Shown here piece by piece: positions 1-10,603 of a stretch of 64,000 bases of DNA. Source of the DNA: Aplectana chamaeleonis (Eukaryota; Nematoda; Chromadorea; Rhabditida; Cosmocercidae); assembly GCA_029168955.1 (NCBI GenBank), contig JAPDOI010001222.1:124001-188000 (forward strand), in the 5' to 3' direction. Position 1 is the stretch's first letter, and each line of letters begins with the position of its first letter. Under the pieces are notes generated by a model. The model saw nothing but the letters and a program-made list of their open reading frames with translations, was not told where the DNA came from and did no database searches. The position numbers and the translations under genes are program-made.

Positions 1-570
1 TGTGGTAATTAATGAAATTAAGGTTATTCGCTCAGAACATGGCTATTAAAAATTCATACACGTGCCACTTTTTTGTCATCAAAAGACCGTAAAAATCGTG
101 AAATAGGACTGCGAAAAAATGGTGTGTCTTGATTCATATTTTCGAAGATGAGCTCGGAATAATTTTATGCAATTTCGCACCTCTTCCGTATGTCGTTTCG
201 ACGAGAATTAAAAGGAGCAAAATCTACCTGACCCTGGCCGGCAGTCCTCGTCCTGGCTTAGGTCCTCCAATCGTTCTCGTCCCCTGAGTCGTCCATTCGT
301 TGCCGCTTTTCCGCATTGTCTTCGTCGTCCGCTTCTGTGATGATCTTCCTTGTTTTCTGAAAAAAAGGATAACATAAGACGGACGAAGAACTGGAAAAAC
401 ATACAAATAGTAAGCTATACCTTTCGAGCTACCAGCTTGTGATGAAGTATGTGCAAGCTGATGATTCAGCTAAACATCAATGGCATTACTCGAATTGAGA
501 ATAAGGCAGCTTGTGATCTAAAAGCAGTAACATGTGTGTTCCACTTCCGCGATAACACAGCCGGATGCGG
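1..570. other. No gene recognised
   Basis: AT-rich sequence with only short open frames on the minus strand (about 60 codons, low complexity). I see no conserved motif, repeat or RNA gene here. Confidence 0.5.
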
Positions 571-813
571 GTAAAGCCACTGATGGTAGGACCGGCGTAT
601 TTCGGCTACCATAATCCGGAAATCGCTTCAGGACCCAACGCTAAAAGTCCTATTAGCCCAAGCCATTTGCAGCTTTATTTACTTCAGACGCGTGCGTTTC
701 GCGTCGCAATTTCGCTGCATAGCGCGCTTACTCCCTATCCAGATAAAGCCAAAGATGGTAGGAATCAGCGCTTTTCGGGTGCCATCTCTGACAATAGTTT
801 CGGGACCCAACGC
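571..813 (+). repeat. Two diverged direct copies of a roughly 72-bp dispersed repeat
   Basis: Copies at 571-642 and 743-813 share a TAAAGCC..GATGGTAGGA start and a GGGACCCAACGC end. A third, inverted copy lies at 2841-2912. The three copies flank the LINE tail at 1.9-2.4 kb, but no terminal repeats or target duplication show that they are ends of one element. Confidence 0.6.
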
Positions 814-1128
814 CGGGTTTCCCTTTACGTCGGAACTGTTTTGCAACCTCGTTCAGTTCAATCGCACGCGATTCCTTAATGGTGTCACTCTGGAGCACAC
901 CATGCAGAGGTGGGATCAGATCAGAACTTGTCACCCAGCAATTTTTTTAAACTTTCAGAGCTAGAGTCCTCAAACTCTGGACGTGCTAAATTAGAAAGAG
1001 ACACTCAAACTGAAAATCGTTTTCTGCATTCACCTTTTACTTCATAGGCCCTTTAGCTCTCCTGATTTTGCAAAGGGAGGAAGACCCCGGGTTGGTGAGA
1101 ACATTGTGGAGTGTGAAAAAACACGGTA

Positions 1129-1444
1129 TATACCCTCTATAAAACGTAATTCACATCATTCGAGGCGCGAGCGGCGCGCGTGACGCCTCAGCCTCCGTCT
1201 GCCCTCCGCTCTCTCACTGTCTCTAACCTCCGTTCCGCACCAGCACGCGTAGGAATCATGTGAACTTTGCCGTTTTATAGCCTGTACCCTCTGTAAAACG
1301 TCGTAACTCACATCATTCGAGGCGCGAGCGGCGCGCGTGACGCCTCAGCCTCCGTCTGCCCTACGCTCTCTCACTGTTTATAACCTCCGCTCCTCACCAG
1401 CACGCGTAGGAACCAAGTGAATTTCACCGTTTCATAGCTTGTAC
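1129..1444. repeat. Two-unit tandem repeat, about 155 bp
   Basis: A unit beginning TACCCTCT(A/G)TAAAACG and containing GGCGCGAGCGGCGCGCGTGA appears at about 1129 and again at about 1281 with few changes. The first unit carries an extra CTCTAACCTCCG variant. No coding potential is visible. Confidence 0.8.
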
Positions 1445-1929
1445 ATAGATATCGTTTCAGGAATTTATACAAGGAACTACTCCGCTGCTTTCTCTTTGGG
1501 TGGAGCCATGAATGAAATCTCACTACTAAGAATTCCGATTGTTCGTGTTTTCGCGGCATTCTCGGCAACGAGAAATTTCCCAAGGGATTTTTTTTCGGGC
1601 GCCTGTTCTACTTATAAGGCCTCCTAAAAGTTTTCTCCAAAATCAGCTACAAGTATTCCAAACAACAGCGCATCGGTGTGAATCACACTATCTGATTGGT
1701 GTGATTCACATGCCTTACCCAGTTTATAATTCTGCTTCTACATATCGGTATCACACATTCAGGAACGAAAACTTTTGACTCCGGAGTTAGCTTTTACGGA
1801 CAAGTAAGAAAATGCCCCATCCCAAAATGATTAATTCATCCTGGAATATCAAAAATTCGTATTCATAAGAAAAAGCGACGAGCGCTATCTGTGAATTGAA
1901 GTGGATGAAGAGAATGACTTTCTTCAAGC

Positions 1930-2406
1930 ATACTGAAGTGTTCAAACTCTTCATGTCGAGATGTCACAGTGGAAGATGATGAGATAATTGAAAATGTGCA
2001 AAAACGATACTCTAGACGTGTGTTCACCAAAGTATTCCCAAACAGAGAAGTTCCAGATTATGCAGCTCGTTTGGATATGCTAGGGTTGAATACCCTACGA
2101 TATCGCAGAGCTGAATTCGATTTGCATCTGTGCTATAAGATCGTGCATGGTTTTTGCGACATTCCCTTTGACAGCGTCTTCGTGTTTACTCGCCACCATG
2201 TCCGTTCTCGCAAACATGGATTCCAACTTGAACGGAAATTCACCTCTAAAGGCAGCATATTGAATTCTTTTGCGTTCAGGGTTGTCAGAACATGGAACAA
2301 TTTCCCTGCAAAAATCGCTGAATCCGGAAACTTTTCAATTTTTCGAAGTAGACTATCCAAGTACGATCTCAGGTCATTACAAGGAACAAGTGAGCGTCCA
2401 CTCTGA
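1930..2406 (+). pseudogene. C-terminal end of a CR1/Jockey-like LINE reverse transcriptase
   Basis: An open frame ending at 2406 reads like the extreme C-terminus of the ORF2 protein of CR1/Jockey-type non-LTR retrotransposons. It shows the linker motif IENVQKRYSRRVF, then YAARLDMLGLNTLRYRRAEFD, a DLHLCYKIVHG segment and a WNNFPAKI..SIFRSRLSKYDL ending. This region lies downstream of the RT fingers/palm, so endonuclease and catalytic RT motifs are absent: the copy is 5'-truncated, as usual for LINEs. About 100 bases of GT-rich 3' sequence and an A-rich run (2521 onwards) follow. There is no reason to think it is expressed. Assignment to CR1 rather than another LINE clade is from memory of the family pattern. 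Confidence 0.75.
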
Positions 2407-2840
2407 TTAAAAGGGTATTACTAATAATCTGATGTGACGGGTTTTCCCAGCTTGTTGTGCTTTTCTTTGTCCCAGTAGCGGTGGCCTCAAGTATCTTGAG
2501 ACAAGATTTCATTCGAATTGTAAAAAAAAAAATTCCTCTGCAAAAAAATCATATTTTGCTCCCTTCTCACTCCTGCCATTGTTATGCATCTTTTTTTTTT
2601 ACTTTAACAAAGAATCTCATTCACATGCGTGTATATGTATGTTTCTTTATTTCCATAATAAAGTCGTTGAAAAAATTTTTGAAAAAAACTCTTCAGGCCC
2701 AGTTTGAAATGTTATTGACATCATCCGAAAAAATTGTCCGAAACCTCCTGCTTCAATGGTGGTGAAACGATCAGAAAAGCTAATCGATACCATGAATTGT
2801 GAGTGGAACAGGATGATCTAAACGGCGAAGGGACGGAGCA

Positions 2841-2912
2841 CGTTTGGGTTCTGAAGCGATTACCGGATTACGGTAGCAGGAATAAGCCGAAGTCCTACCA
2901 TCAATGGCTTTA
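2841..2912 (-). repeat. Inverted third copy of the 571-642 repeat
   Basis: This is the reverse complement of the GATGGTAGGA..CCAACGC repeat seen near the window start, with several substitutions. Together with the copies at 571 and 743 it brackets 2.3 kb, but no target duplication was found. Confidence 0.6.
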
Positions 2913-3159
2913 GGATGCGAGCAGTACTGATCGAAAAAAGCACGTCATACCAGATTACCGAAGGGCAAAAAGGCGGGGTTTCTCAGGCAGAAATACTGCA
3001 AAATTCTAACAATTTCGAGCACATATCTAAAGGTTTCGGAAATCTTGGGCTCCATTTTCGGCCTTTCGGGACCCTTTCATCGAAAGAATGTCTGACAAAA
3101 TAGAAACTTTTTCGGGTCTACTAAATATTTTTTCAGCTTATGTGAGTAGTAGAGAATTC

Positions 3160-3420
3160 TGCCAGATAACTAGAAAAGTCTGCCAGATCACGAGAGAAAT
3201 CTGCCAGAATGCGGGAAAATTCTGTCAGAGGAGGGCAACATCGTTTCGTAATCTGGCAGAATTTCCTCGTATTCCCCAGTCCGTATACGTAAGTATTCTG
3301 CCAGATTACTAGAAATATCTGTCAGATCACGAAAGAATTCTGCCAGAATACGGGAGAAATCTGTCAGAGGGCAAAATCGTCTCGTGATCTGAGAGATTTT
3401 TCTCATATTCTTTCAGAATT
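3160..3420. repeat. CTGCCAGAT-type short tandem repeat, duplicated block
   Basis: A 20-22-bp unit, CTGCCAGATNACGAGAGAAAT and variants, runs four times. The whole block (3160-3290) is repeated, diverged, at 3298-3415. Short open frames across it (Cys-Gln-Ile-Thr-Arg runs) follow from the repeat and are not evidence of a gene. Confidence 0.75.
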
Positions 3421-3737
3421 TTCCGTAATGGTCAGGCCTGAGAAGAAATGGGAAGAAATGGCAATAAATTGGCAGGAAAATGATAAAGGCAAGAGAAAGC
3501 GAAACTGAAAGAAACGAAAGTGCGCGAACTCTGATGCATGGAGGAAAGTCGGCTTCCCAGCGCGAGGCGAGAGACGATTTGAGAGTGTCTCCGATTGGCC
3601 GCTATGGAAATTCAAAACACGATTGCTCGTGTTTCACACCGTCTTAAACACGTTATGTTAAGGCGCCATAGCTCGCCTCACGGGGACATTCAGGATCGGG
3701 TTGTAGCTTGATACCAAGCTAGATTTTCAGGAGAAAA

Positions 3738-3780
3738 TCACCATAATGACGTCACGCCCGAAGGTCGGCTATTATGGTGA
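3738..3780. repeat. 10-bp perfect inverted repeat around 23 bp
   Basis: TCACCATAAT at 3738-3747 is the exact reverse complement of ATTATGGTGA at 3771-3780, enclosing a TGACGTCA-containing spacer. It could be a small hairpin or a relic of a MITE. It lacks a U-run, so it is not a terminator. Confidence 0.5.
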
Positions 3781-3789
3781 AAAAGGTGC

Positions 3790-4445
3790 TAGAGTTCAAA
3801 AAACGGACCTTAGTATGGGGCTACTAGCCAGCGTTTGCCAGAGTTGGGCTAACTGCAGGTCAGTTGCCTGACAGTCTTCACTTAATGGCTGTGCAGTTGC
3901 TAGGACCGTCGGCACACCGCCGATAGGCCGCGTTCAGGGTTTTCGCGGCGCAAGGCGATGGCACATGTCAGCGCGACGCGAAAATCGCGTTGCGCGGAAA
4001 TCAAGGTGTGAACGGCGCGCGAACGCTAGGCAACTACGCGCAATTGCGTAATTTCCGCGACTTTCCATACCCAAGCAAAACTAATCAATATTTCGTCTAT
4101 TTAATTGTAATGTACCTTTTTCATATTTTATCTGTATTATTATGGCACATTTTTGTTTTCGTTGCGACAACTTGCTTCTTTAATGACGAAACAATCAAAA
4201 GACATCGGGAGCAAATGATGCTTAGATTTTTTTTGGAGTTGATAGTACAGAATAGGGATGTTTCGGTGGAACGAGACCGAATTATGCTTGTGTCGTGTGT
4301 TAACCGTAAAAACTTTATAGCTCGTCAACTCTTTCAAACCATCACCTTCATCACACTGTCCTTAAATATGTAGACAAAATTGTTTGCAGTATCATCTGAG
4401 AACAATACAATAACCCATAACGATTTCAAACAACCTAGTCTTTGA
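3790..4445. other. No gene recognised
   Basis: GC-rich then AT-rich sequence. An open frame at 3990-4373 (127 codons) has no motif I recognise and starts in GC-rich repeat-like sequence. Confidence 0.4.
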
Positions 4446-4593
4446 TAAAATACTCTTGTCCCTCAGCCTCATAAGTGATTTAAATGTTTATTGCAAGAGG
4501 CTGCAAAAAGTTCAGAAATCTGACTTTTTCGAAAGTTTCCAAAAACCTGTGGTAAAAAGAAAACTCTCTCCCAGCCAGGACTTCTTCTTCTTC

Positions 4594-4632
4594 AAGGTGA
4601 GCTTTTTGCGCTTAGCGCCTTCGTCAGACCTT
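4594..4632 (-). ncRNA. Hammerhead-ribozyme-like motif, core mutated
   Basis: Read on the minus strand: AAGGT, CTGACGA, a GCGC/GCGC hairpin, then AAAA where the core needs GAAA, then GCTC and ACCTT. AAGGT/ACCTT form stem I. The G of the GAAA core is changed to A, so this copy should be inactive. The copies at 16650 and 35245 keep GAAA. Confidence 0.45.
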
Positions 4633-4918
4633 AAAATATCGAGTATAGATCAAACAATAGTGGCGTTGTGCCGTAGTAGGCAAACTAGCCTGAAATGGTG
4701 GGCTAACCAGCCCAAACCAATAGAACCGACAACTGTGAAATATCACCATATTTCTGCCCTTAAATAGTAGCGCACCCACAGTGGTGCTCCTATCAAACAG
4801 TCACGTTACAGTAATCTTGAATAACTACTAGTAATCATGCTATGAGTCGGAGCACATCATGCAACTCGTCTCTGTTGTTTATTTCAGGTGATAGCCGCCT
4901 TATCTCCATCGCTTCTAA

Positions 4919-5534
4919 GGCCCCGGTCAGAGTTTGTGCTATCTGCATCTGTATCCCCCCCCGCACCCCCCAACACCCCCCAACACCCACCCGGTCGATA
5001 CGTATGTTTTAAATGATGGAGTGAGGTTGAGAAAATCACTCGATGTATCCAACTAGATATGACGATGATTACGTGGCCAACAGGATTGCACCTGTTCAGA
5101 GAAATAGTGAAGGAGAGTATGGTGAAGTAACGGAGGTAGCAGTAAGGTTAGCTTTCCAGTGATACGCAATGTTTTATCATCGACCCGCCCACCCGGTGTT
5201 TTTCTCATTCACGTATTGCATGGATATCGACCGCGTCGGATACATCAAGTGATTTTCTCAACCTCACTCCATCGTTTTAAACATACGTATCGACCGGGTG
5301 GGTGTTGGGGGGTGTTGGGGGTGCGGGGGTGCTGGGGGTGCGGCAGGGGTACACCGAGTGATTTTCTCAGCTTCAACTCACCATGCTGTTCATACGTATC
5401 GACCGGGTGGGTGTCGGCGGGTGTTGGGGGGTGTTGGAGGGATACACCGGGTGATTTTTGCATCCCATTTCCAATTCTTTCTGTGTGTACCGACCGGGCT
5501 GGATACGTCGGCTCATCCAACTATGACCGGGGCC
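4919..5534. mobile_element. 616-bp MITE, GGCCCCGGTCA ends, TAA target duplication
   Basis: The ends are GGCCCCGGTCAGAG and the reverse complement of GGCCCCGGTCATAG, flanked by TAA at 4916-4918 and 5535-5537. The uninterrupted PLE copies at 16.36 and 34.96 kb prove the insertion, as they read straight through this point. A TAA/TTA 3-bp duplication with GG-starting ends is the known signature of PIF/Harbinger elements. No transposase is present. Inside are several 60-70-bp internal repeats built of ATACGTATCGACCGGGTGGG, a G-run, and GATTTTCTCA. A second copy in opposite orientation lies at 58951-59554. Confidence 0.85.
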
Positions 5535-5722
5535 TAAGATCTTTCTCTCAACAGGATTTTCTACTGACCGGTGGAGTATTGTAGCAGTGAACCTAGGGGA
5601 AGTCTCCTGAGCATGTTTTGATGTCCTATGTTTAGAGAAGCTGTTATTGGGATAAGATGCCGGATTTTGTGAAGCCCTTCTATGTTCGTCCAAACGTGTG
5701 AAAAGCGGCCTCTTTGTAAAGT
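5535..5722 (-). pseudogene. PLE family A GIY-YIG nuclease, C-terminal fragment
   Basis: On the minus strand the frames give RPLFTRLDEHRRASQNPASYP followed by FTATILHRSVENPVERKI, the C-terminal half of the PLE-type GIY-YIG endonuclease. A single-base frameshift lies just before it and the MITE insertion ends it. The catalytic GIY/YIG strand itself is missing, so the fragment is dead. Confidence 0.8.
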
Positions 5723-6071
5723 CCACGTTCGCTCTTCTTCAAACCTGGGCATCAGTACATATGTTGTTGTAATCTTCTGTGCCAATCCAGGTTGTTATTG
5801 GTGAAACCGTTTATTCGGCCGACGTTTTGGTCAAATCGCCGTTATCAAGGCCTGAAATGATTCGAAACACTTATCTACTACATACTCGACCAAGCGCCTT
5901 CTCACTACTCACTCCGCGAGTTGCGAAGGTGCTCACGAACGGTGAAAGAATGAGATAGCTCCAAGAACAGAACGAACCCGAAACAGTTCCACGAACACTT
6001 AGCTCCAGTCGACGCCAAGCAAAAGAGACCAAGAGCAAGTGAGAAACCCCGGAAGGGTAACTCCAGAGTTC

Positions 6072-6719
6072 TCACAGACCGCAAAATGGTAGAAGGGGCA
6101 GCAGATCGTTGGATATGGCAATACATTCGTTTCTGTTATTGAGCTTTGGGTCACGGGCGCGTATGAAGGAAGCCTCTAAAGCTTTTCTAGGACCGCTGTC
6201 GTTCTCGTGAGCCAGGACTTTGCAGGTGATGTTAAAGTCTGTGCCCTGGTGTGATTCGACTCGGTGTTTACCAAGTGGATTTAGGAGAGCCTTCTTTCTT
6301 TTGCTTGCCAGATGTTCTTTGATCCTAACGCATAGAGGTCTTCCCGTTTCACCGATATAGGTGTCTCCACAAGTTGAGCATTGTATCTGGTAGACGACTC
6401 CACTCTGAGCACAGTCTCCTTCCTTTCCGTGAGGGCAGACTATGCAGTTCTCCATAATGCAGGTGCGATCGTATAACCTATTCCGCACAAGTTGACTCTT
6501 GATGTTTTGCCTCGGAATGTCAACTAATACGACTTCATCCATTAGACTTGCACGAGCAATGCTCTGACGTATCGAATAGCTGACTGTATCTGATATGAAC
6601 GGGAGCTGAAGCGATATTTTGTTTTCGAACGACATAGTGCGACGTCTACGCGGACCTGCACAGTGCACTGGAAATGAAGAACGGCAAGAGTCGTACAGGA
6701 CGGCTTGCGAGATCGCCAT
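6072..6719 (-). CDS. PLE family B: RT C-terminal linker plus GIY-YIG nuclease (5'-truncated)
   Basis: The open frame (minus strand, stop at 6072) covers the end of a PLE protein. In order: a PFISDTVSYSIRQSIARASL linker; the Cys cluster CIMENCIVCPHGKEGDC, a likely zinc-binding segment; and the nuclease, with GVVYQIQCSTC, TYIGETGRPL, RIKEHLASKR, the NP.GKHR segment and ALEASFIRARDPKLNNRNEC. The YIG-type strand (TYIGETGRPL) and the following Arg/Glu are present, so the nuclease domain looks intact. The first 30-40 residues run into the inverted-tail junction, so the annotated start is arbitrary. The reverse transcriptase domain is missing. A nearly identical copy is at 10909-11412. In PLEs the nuclease is thought to nick target DNA. 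Confidence 0.85.
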   Translation of the reverse strand: MAISQAVLYDSCRSSFPVHCAGPRRRRTMSFENKISLQLPFISDTVSYSIRQSIARASLMDEVVLVDIPRQNIKSQLVRNRLYDRTCIMENCIVCPHGKEGDCAQSGVVYQIQCSTCGDTYIGETGRPLCVRIKEHLASKRKKALLNPLGKHRVESHQGTDFNITCKVLAHENDSGPRKALEASFIRARDPKLNNRNECIAISNDLLPLLPFCGL

Positions 6720-6747
6720 TCAGAATGGATACACTGGACAGCAGCAC

Positions 6748-6836
6748 GGGTCAGGTCCGCGTAGACGTCGCACTATGTCGTTCGAAAAACAACATATCGC
6801 TTTAGCTCCCGTTCATATCAGATACAGTCAGCTATT
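6748..6836 (+). repeat. Inverted tail of PLE family B
   Basis: This stretch is the reverse complement of 6570-6660 (GACATAGTGCGACGTCTACG and neighbours) with few differences and a spacer of about 90 bp. It lies exactly at the 5' truncation point of the PLE, so it is most simply an inverted segment made during insertion. Confidence 0.8.
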
Positions 6837-7318
6837 TCCAAAAGTTTAGCTTCCTGGCAAAGTTAATGATTTGTCAATGTTATAACTACAAGAAATATAG
6901 AAGTTGGCAAAATAAAATAAAAAAACAACTCGAAATATGTTTTAAAATGATTTGGCACAAAATATCAGAAGTAATGAAAAACTGGGAAATGTAGTGAAAT
7001 GACCAAAACCGGATTTGGCGGTCATTCATAGGCCAACTTTTGATAAGTAGTGACTGACGAGGATTAAATTTTACAAGATTCTCTCCGTTAAACTTATCAA
7101 AGCGAAATCAAGCGCTCATCGGATTTGAGCGTTACGTTCACATAGCTTGACCTATGCCGATTTCCGTACTACAGCTTCAATGAAATGTTTTTCCGTTGCG
7201 CGCTTGATTTAGCTTTGATAAGTTTAACGGAGAATCTTGTAAAATTTAATCCCTCGTCAGTAACTACTTATCAAAAGTTGGCCTATGAATGACCGCCAAA
7301 TCCGGTTTTGGTCATTTC

Positions 7319-8870
7319 GGGGGGTGAGCTTTATGCCCGAAATGGGCGGGTCAGGGGCGGGGTCGGCTGTCCCCAACCGTCCAGGTGGCCGGTCGTAAAC
7401 GAGGTGCGAACGAAGGTGCGAGGAACGCAATTATAGGGACGCTCTCACTACGATAGCGTCGACTAACTAACAAACGATTCAAGCCAACTGATAGACTTGG
7501 AACCGAATCGAATTAATAGTTGAGCAAAAATACCTAATTCACTCTGAAAGAAGTTATGAGCGTTTTCAAAGCTTCGCGGCGAGGTACTAACCCCATAGAA
7601 TTTTTAGTGGGCTTCTAAATTTTTTTCCGGATTTCGCTAAAAACATTTATGTAGGGGTAATCTAGGGTGCTGTACGCGAACCTGGGGTTCGCTTGTCAAA
7701 ATTTTAAAGTTCACTGTAGGTTAAGGTAGGTAACATGCCATTTAGGGGGCAAAACCTACCTTAGTAATTCGAGAATCGACAAATGGACATCGACTTCGGA
7801 AAATGTGCTTTCACCCAAACTTTGCCTAGGGGGGTTGTTTTGAGACCTGAATACGATTATGAGGTCCGTTTCCGGATTTTCGAACGTTTACTGCGCTTTT
7901 CTGAGGGTACAATAAGTGCGAAAATCAGAGAAAAAACGCTCATAACTTCTTTCAGATTGAGTCTAGGCAGATGCGATGGGCATAATCGGACTTTACGTCC
8001 AAAAATGATTCTAGAAAACTACATTTCAATTGGAATGCTTTGTCTAACTTATAATAGTTCCCTTGTAAGCAGGATTGAGCAGGCGGTTGCGCCGATTTTC
8101 GACGGAGACACGATCCCCCCCGTTGACCAAAATTTAGCGGAAATTTCCAAAAATTTAACGACCCCCCCCCGGGATCGAAAACTTTTGCCCATATTTAGGT
8201 TACTGGCAGAGAAGTTTTAAATGCATACTTTTTCCATGAATTATTTTGGAGAGAATTTTAATTGCTCCGCAATTTCTACGAACCCCTCCCAAATTTTCAT
8301 TTTTTTCTCCGAGATTTCTTCAATTTTTCACGACCCCCGTTGTGCCGAGTCGCAACCCTGCTCAACCCTGCTCGTAAGAGACCTACAGAAAATTTTATCT
8401 CAACCACGGGTAATTTAGGTACTGCCACAGACCTACAGCAGCGACAACATGGTTCTCCAAATCGCTACGGGAGTTTAAAGCAGTCCCTAGTAAGTAGATC
8501 ACATATTCTGAAAATTTGAAGAGTGAAATTTTCGAACAAATGGAATATTCAAATGCCGAGTATTCGAAGTACTCCTGTATTCTTGCTCAACTAATCATTC
8601 GATTTGGTTCCAAGTCTACTGAACCCAGTAGACTTGGAACCAAATCGAATAACTCCTCGATATTGTCCTATCTCACCGCACATTAATTTCTCTGATTTTT
8701 ACTCCACGTCAATTGGCTTGAATGGCTCGTTAGTTGCTCGACGCTGTCGTAATGAGTGCCACGCTATAATTGCGTTCCTCGCGCCTCCGTTTACGACCGG
8801 CCACCTCTGCAGTTGGTGACGGCCGACTCCGCCCCCGCTCCGCCCATTTCGGGCATAACGCAGCACACCC
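7319..8870. mobile_element. 1.55-kb MULE-like non-autonomous element with 9-bp target duplication
   Basis: Direct repeats GGTCATTTC at 7310-7318 and 8871-8879 flank an element whose ends are inverted: TTATGCCCGAAATGGGCGG on the left and its complement on the right, extending about 200 bp with diverged matches to 7321-7530 and 8580-8870. Nine-base duplications and long inverted ends fit Mutator-like (MULE) elements. The open frame at 7783-8220 (145 codons) matches no transposase I know. Further nested inverted repeats occur at 7543-7957 and 8058-8380. Confidence 0.7.
8597..8650. repeat. Perfect 25-bp hairpin
   Basis: The 25 bases at 8597-8621 are exactly reverse-complementary to 8626-8650 with a 4-base loop. 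A diverged single arm (GACTTGGAACCGAATCGAAT) lies near 7495 in the left end of the same 1.55-kb element, so the hairpin is probably a duplicated inverted end segment. Confidence 0.8.
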
Positions 8871-9231
8871 GGTCATTTCACTACATTTCCCAGTTTTTCA
8901 TTACTTCTGATTATTTTGTGCCAAACCATTTTAAAACGTATTTCGAGTTGTTTTATATTTTTTTGTCAACTTCTATATTTCTTGTAGTTATAACATTGCC
9001 AAATCATTACTTTTGCCAGGAAGCTAAACTTTTGGAAATTTCAAATGTTTTTCGCAAAGGTTCCCTTTATGACCTGATTTTTGCTTAGCGATTCTGGAGA
9101 GGCAAAACCTTTTATGAAAGCTTTTGCCTACGGTAAATAATTAAATGATACCGATCGGTGTGGTCGGACGACTATAACTCCTAAACATTGTGACCCGCAG
9201 ACATAAAAAAACGACCCTTTCTTTCCTATTC

Positions 9232-9770
9232 AGGGTGCGTACACGTTCTACGGCATCGTGCGCACTTTCAGTGGGGTCCCGCACACTTTTTGCGGCGTCA
9301 TGCGCTTTTCCACTGGGGTCCCGCACACTTTCTTTGGCGTCCTGTGCCCTCCCACTGTTGGGCCGCACAGTTTCTGCGGAGTCCTGCGCACTTCCACTTG
9401 GGCCTCGCACACTTTCTACGGGGTACGGCGCACTATCATTCCGGTCCCATACACTTTCTGCCGCGTCCTGCACCTCCCCCTGTGGCCCCGTACATTTTTA
9501 CAGCGTCCTGCGCACTCCAACTGGGGCCCGCACACTTTCTACGGGGTACGGCGCACTCCCACTGGGTGCCGTACGTTCTCTACGGCGTCCCGCGCACTTC
9601 CGCTGCGGTCCCACACACTTTCTGCGGCGTCCTGCACACTCCCACTGTGGTCCGGTACTTTCTTACAGCGTCCTGCGCACTCCCACTGGGACCCGCACAC
9701 TTTCTACGGCCTATTGCGCATCCCCACTGGGGCCTACGCTTTTTCTGCTGCGCCCTGCGTACTCCTCAAA
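9232..9770 (-). repeat. 42-bp minisatellite block 1 (about 13 units)
   Basis: Read on the minus strand, units are GCGCAGGACGCCGTAGAAAG followed by TGTGCGGGACCCCAGTGGGA, 42 bases each, diverged. This is the same satellite as the 12.9-kb array at 18.6-31.5 kb, in the opposite orientation. It lies between foldback element 1 and repeat E copy 1. Open frames through it follow from a unit length divisible by three. Confidence 0.9.
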
Positions 9771-10440
9771 TCCTATTCACACCAACCGTCTCAAAGAGGA
9801 AACAATCCTGGGCGGAAGCCTATCATTAGCTGTGTTGATTTTCACTAGTTCATTTCCGAAGTTCAGGGAACGTCGGATGGTTTGCAATAACATGTTTACA
9901 TGTTTTTACCCGTCTTGGCCTTCATTTTTTAGGTTCCGCTAAAATTGAGCTTTCAGCTCCAACATTGAATAGGAGCTAGCTGCATCCATTTCCAGCCTCC
10001 TGCGAAAAAATTCACTGCCTAGCTAAATTTTAAGGGTTGCAACAAGATCGTGAATGCCGTCTGAAAAAAAGGAGATTAACAGTTTTTCGACCAAAATCAC
10101 GTGGTTTTCTCCATTTTTCTCGGGTGCCAAGAAACCATCCCGCAAGGATCATCCCTGCTGTGATCCTAACGGGAGGTGGAGGTGACCCCACCACCACTGT
10201 TCGCAGTGGGGGCCACCCCTCTGCAAACCGCGGGGAGATGGGCTCATCCTTGGGCACCACCTTCCCCCCTCCCCGGAGCCGTGAGGATATCCCCTCGGCG
10301 ACAAAAATTATCCTCCGGTATCCGATGGATCTTCTGGAAAGTGACTGAGGCCACCTTCCAGGTCCGGCTCCGAAGAGCCAACTGAGGCACACGGTGAGAT
10401 GAGGAGCCCTTTATACCAGCAACATTGTTAATACCTTTCT
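9771..10440. repeat. Repeat E, copy 1 (minisatellite companion)
   Basis: A 300-bp core (9771-10064, TCCTATTCACACCAACC.. to ..AAGATCGTGAATGCCGTCTG) recurs at 10604-10905 and, inverted, at about 18180-18560. In all three the 42-bp minisatellite abuts the same end. On the minus strand a TATAAA (about 10410-10416) precedes a GC-rich block resembling 55.0-55.9 kb, and the C-tract TCTCCTTTTTTTCAG (about 10060-10075) looks like a nematode 3' splice site, also kept in copy 3. It could be a transcribed mobile element, type unknown. Confidence 0.6.
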
Positions 10441-10603
10441 CTTAACATGTCTATGTTCATACGCGTCTTGACATAGTACACGTAAAACAGGTTTTAACTT
10501 GCCTCAATAGGCCAGAGCCCAACTTTAACAGGATAATTCCTAAGCGAGAATTTTCTGGCTGTGGCAAATTACGAACCTATCTTTCTGCGGCGTCCTGCGC
10601 ACT

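Larger units (their letters stand above)
4446..5722 (-). mobile_element. Penelope-like element, family A (3' part), split by a MITE
   Basis: The minus strand carries the tail of a Penelope-like retroelement (PLE): the end of the GIY-YIG nuclease (5535-5722), then the 3' non-coding region with a hammerhead-like motif (4594-4632), out to about 4446. The same tail occurs on the plus strand at 16.30-16.83 kb and 34.69-35.40 kb, which defines family A. A 616-bp MITE (4919-5534) interrupts the last coding part. At 5722 the sequence switches abruptly to the end of a different PLE family (B). Confidence 0.85.
5723..6836 (-). mobile_element. Penelope-like element, family B, 5'-truncated with inverted tail
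   Basis: The minus strand holds the C-terminal PLE coding region (6072-6719), then a 3' region whose last part includes the conserved block CGATTTGACC..ACGTCGGCC (about 5825-5865). The same 3' region recurs at 13.03-13.66 kb. At the 5' side, 6748-6836 is an inverted copy of 6570-6660. PLEs are known to carry such inverted 5' tails. Confidence 0.85.
6834..9060. mobile_element. Foldback element 1, split by a 1.55-kb insertion
   Basis: Long inverted arms: 6834-7130 pairs with 7200-7309 plus 8880-9050. Outer ends read ATTTCCAAAAGTTTAGCTTC. The right arm is cut after GGTCATTTC (7310-7318) and resumes with the same nine bases at 8871-8879, so 7319-8870 was inserted later. Related foldbacks with similar ends lie at 32684-33353 and 57484-58110. 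Confidence 0.8.

Noticed and set aside
2457..2765. 102-codon plus-strand frame after the LINE fragment
   Set aside because: It reads through the AT-rich 3' non-coding part of the LINE, with poly-A and poly-T runs.
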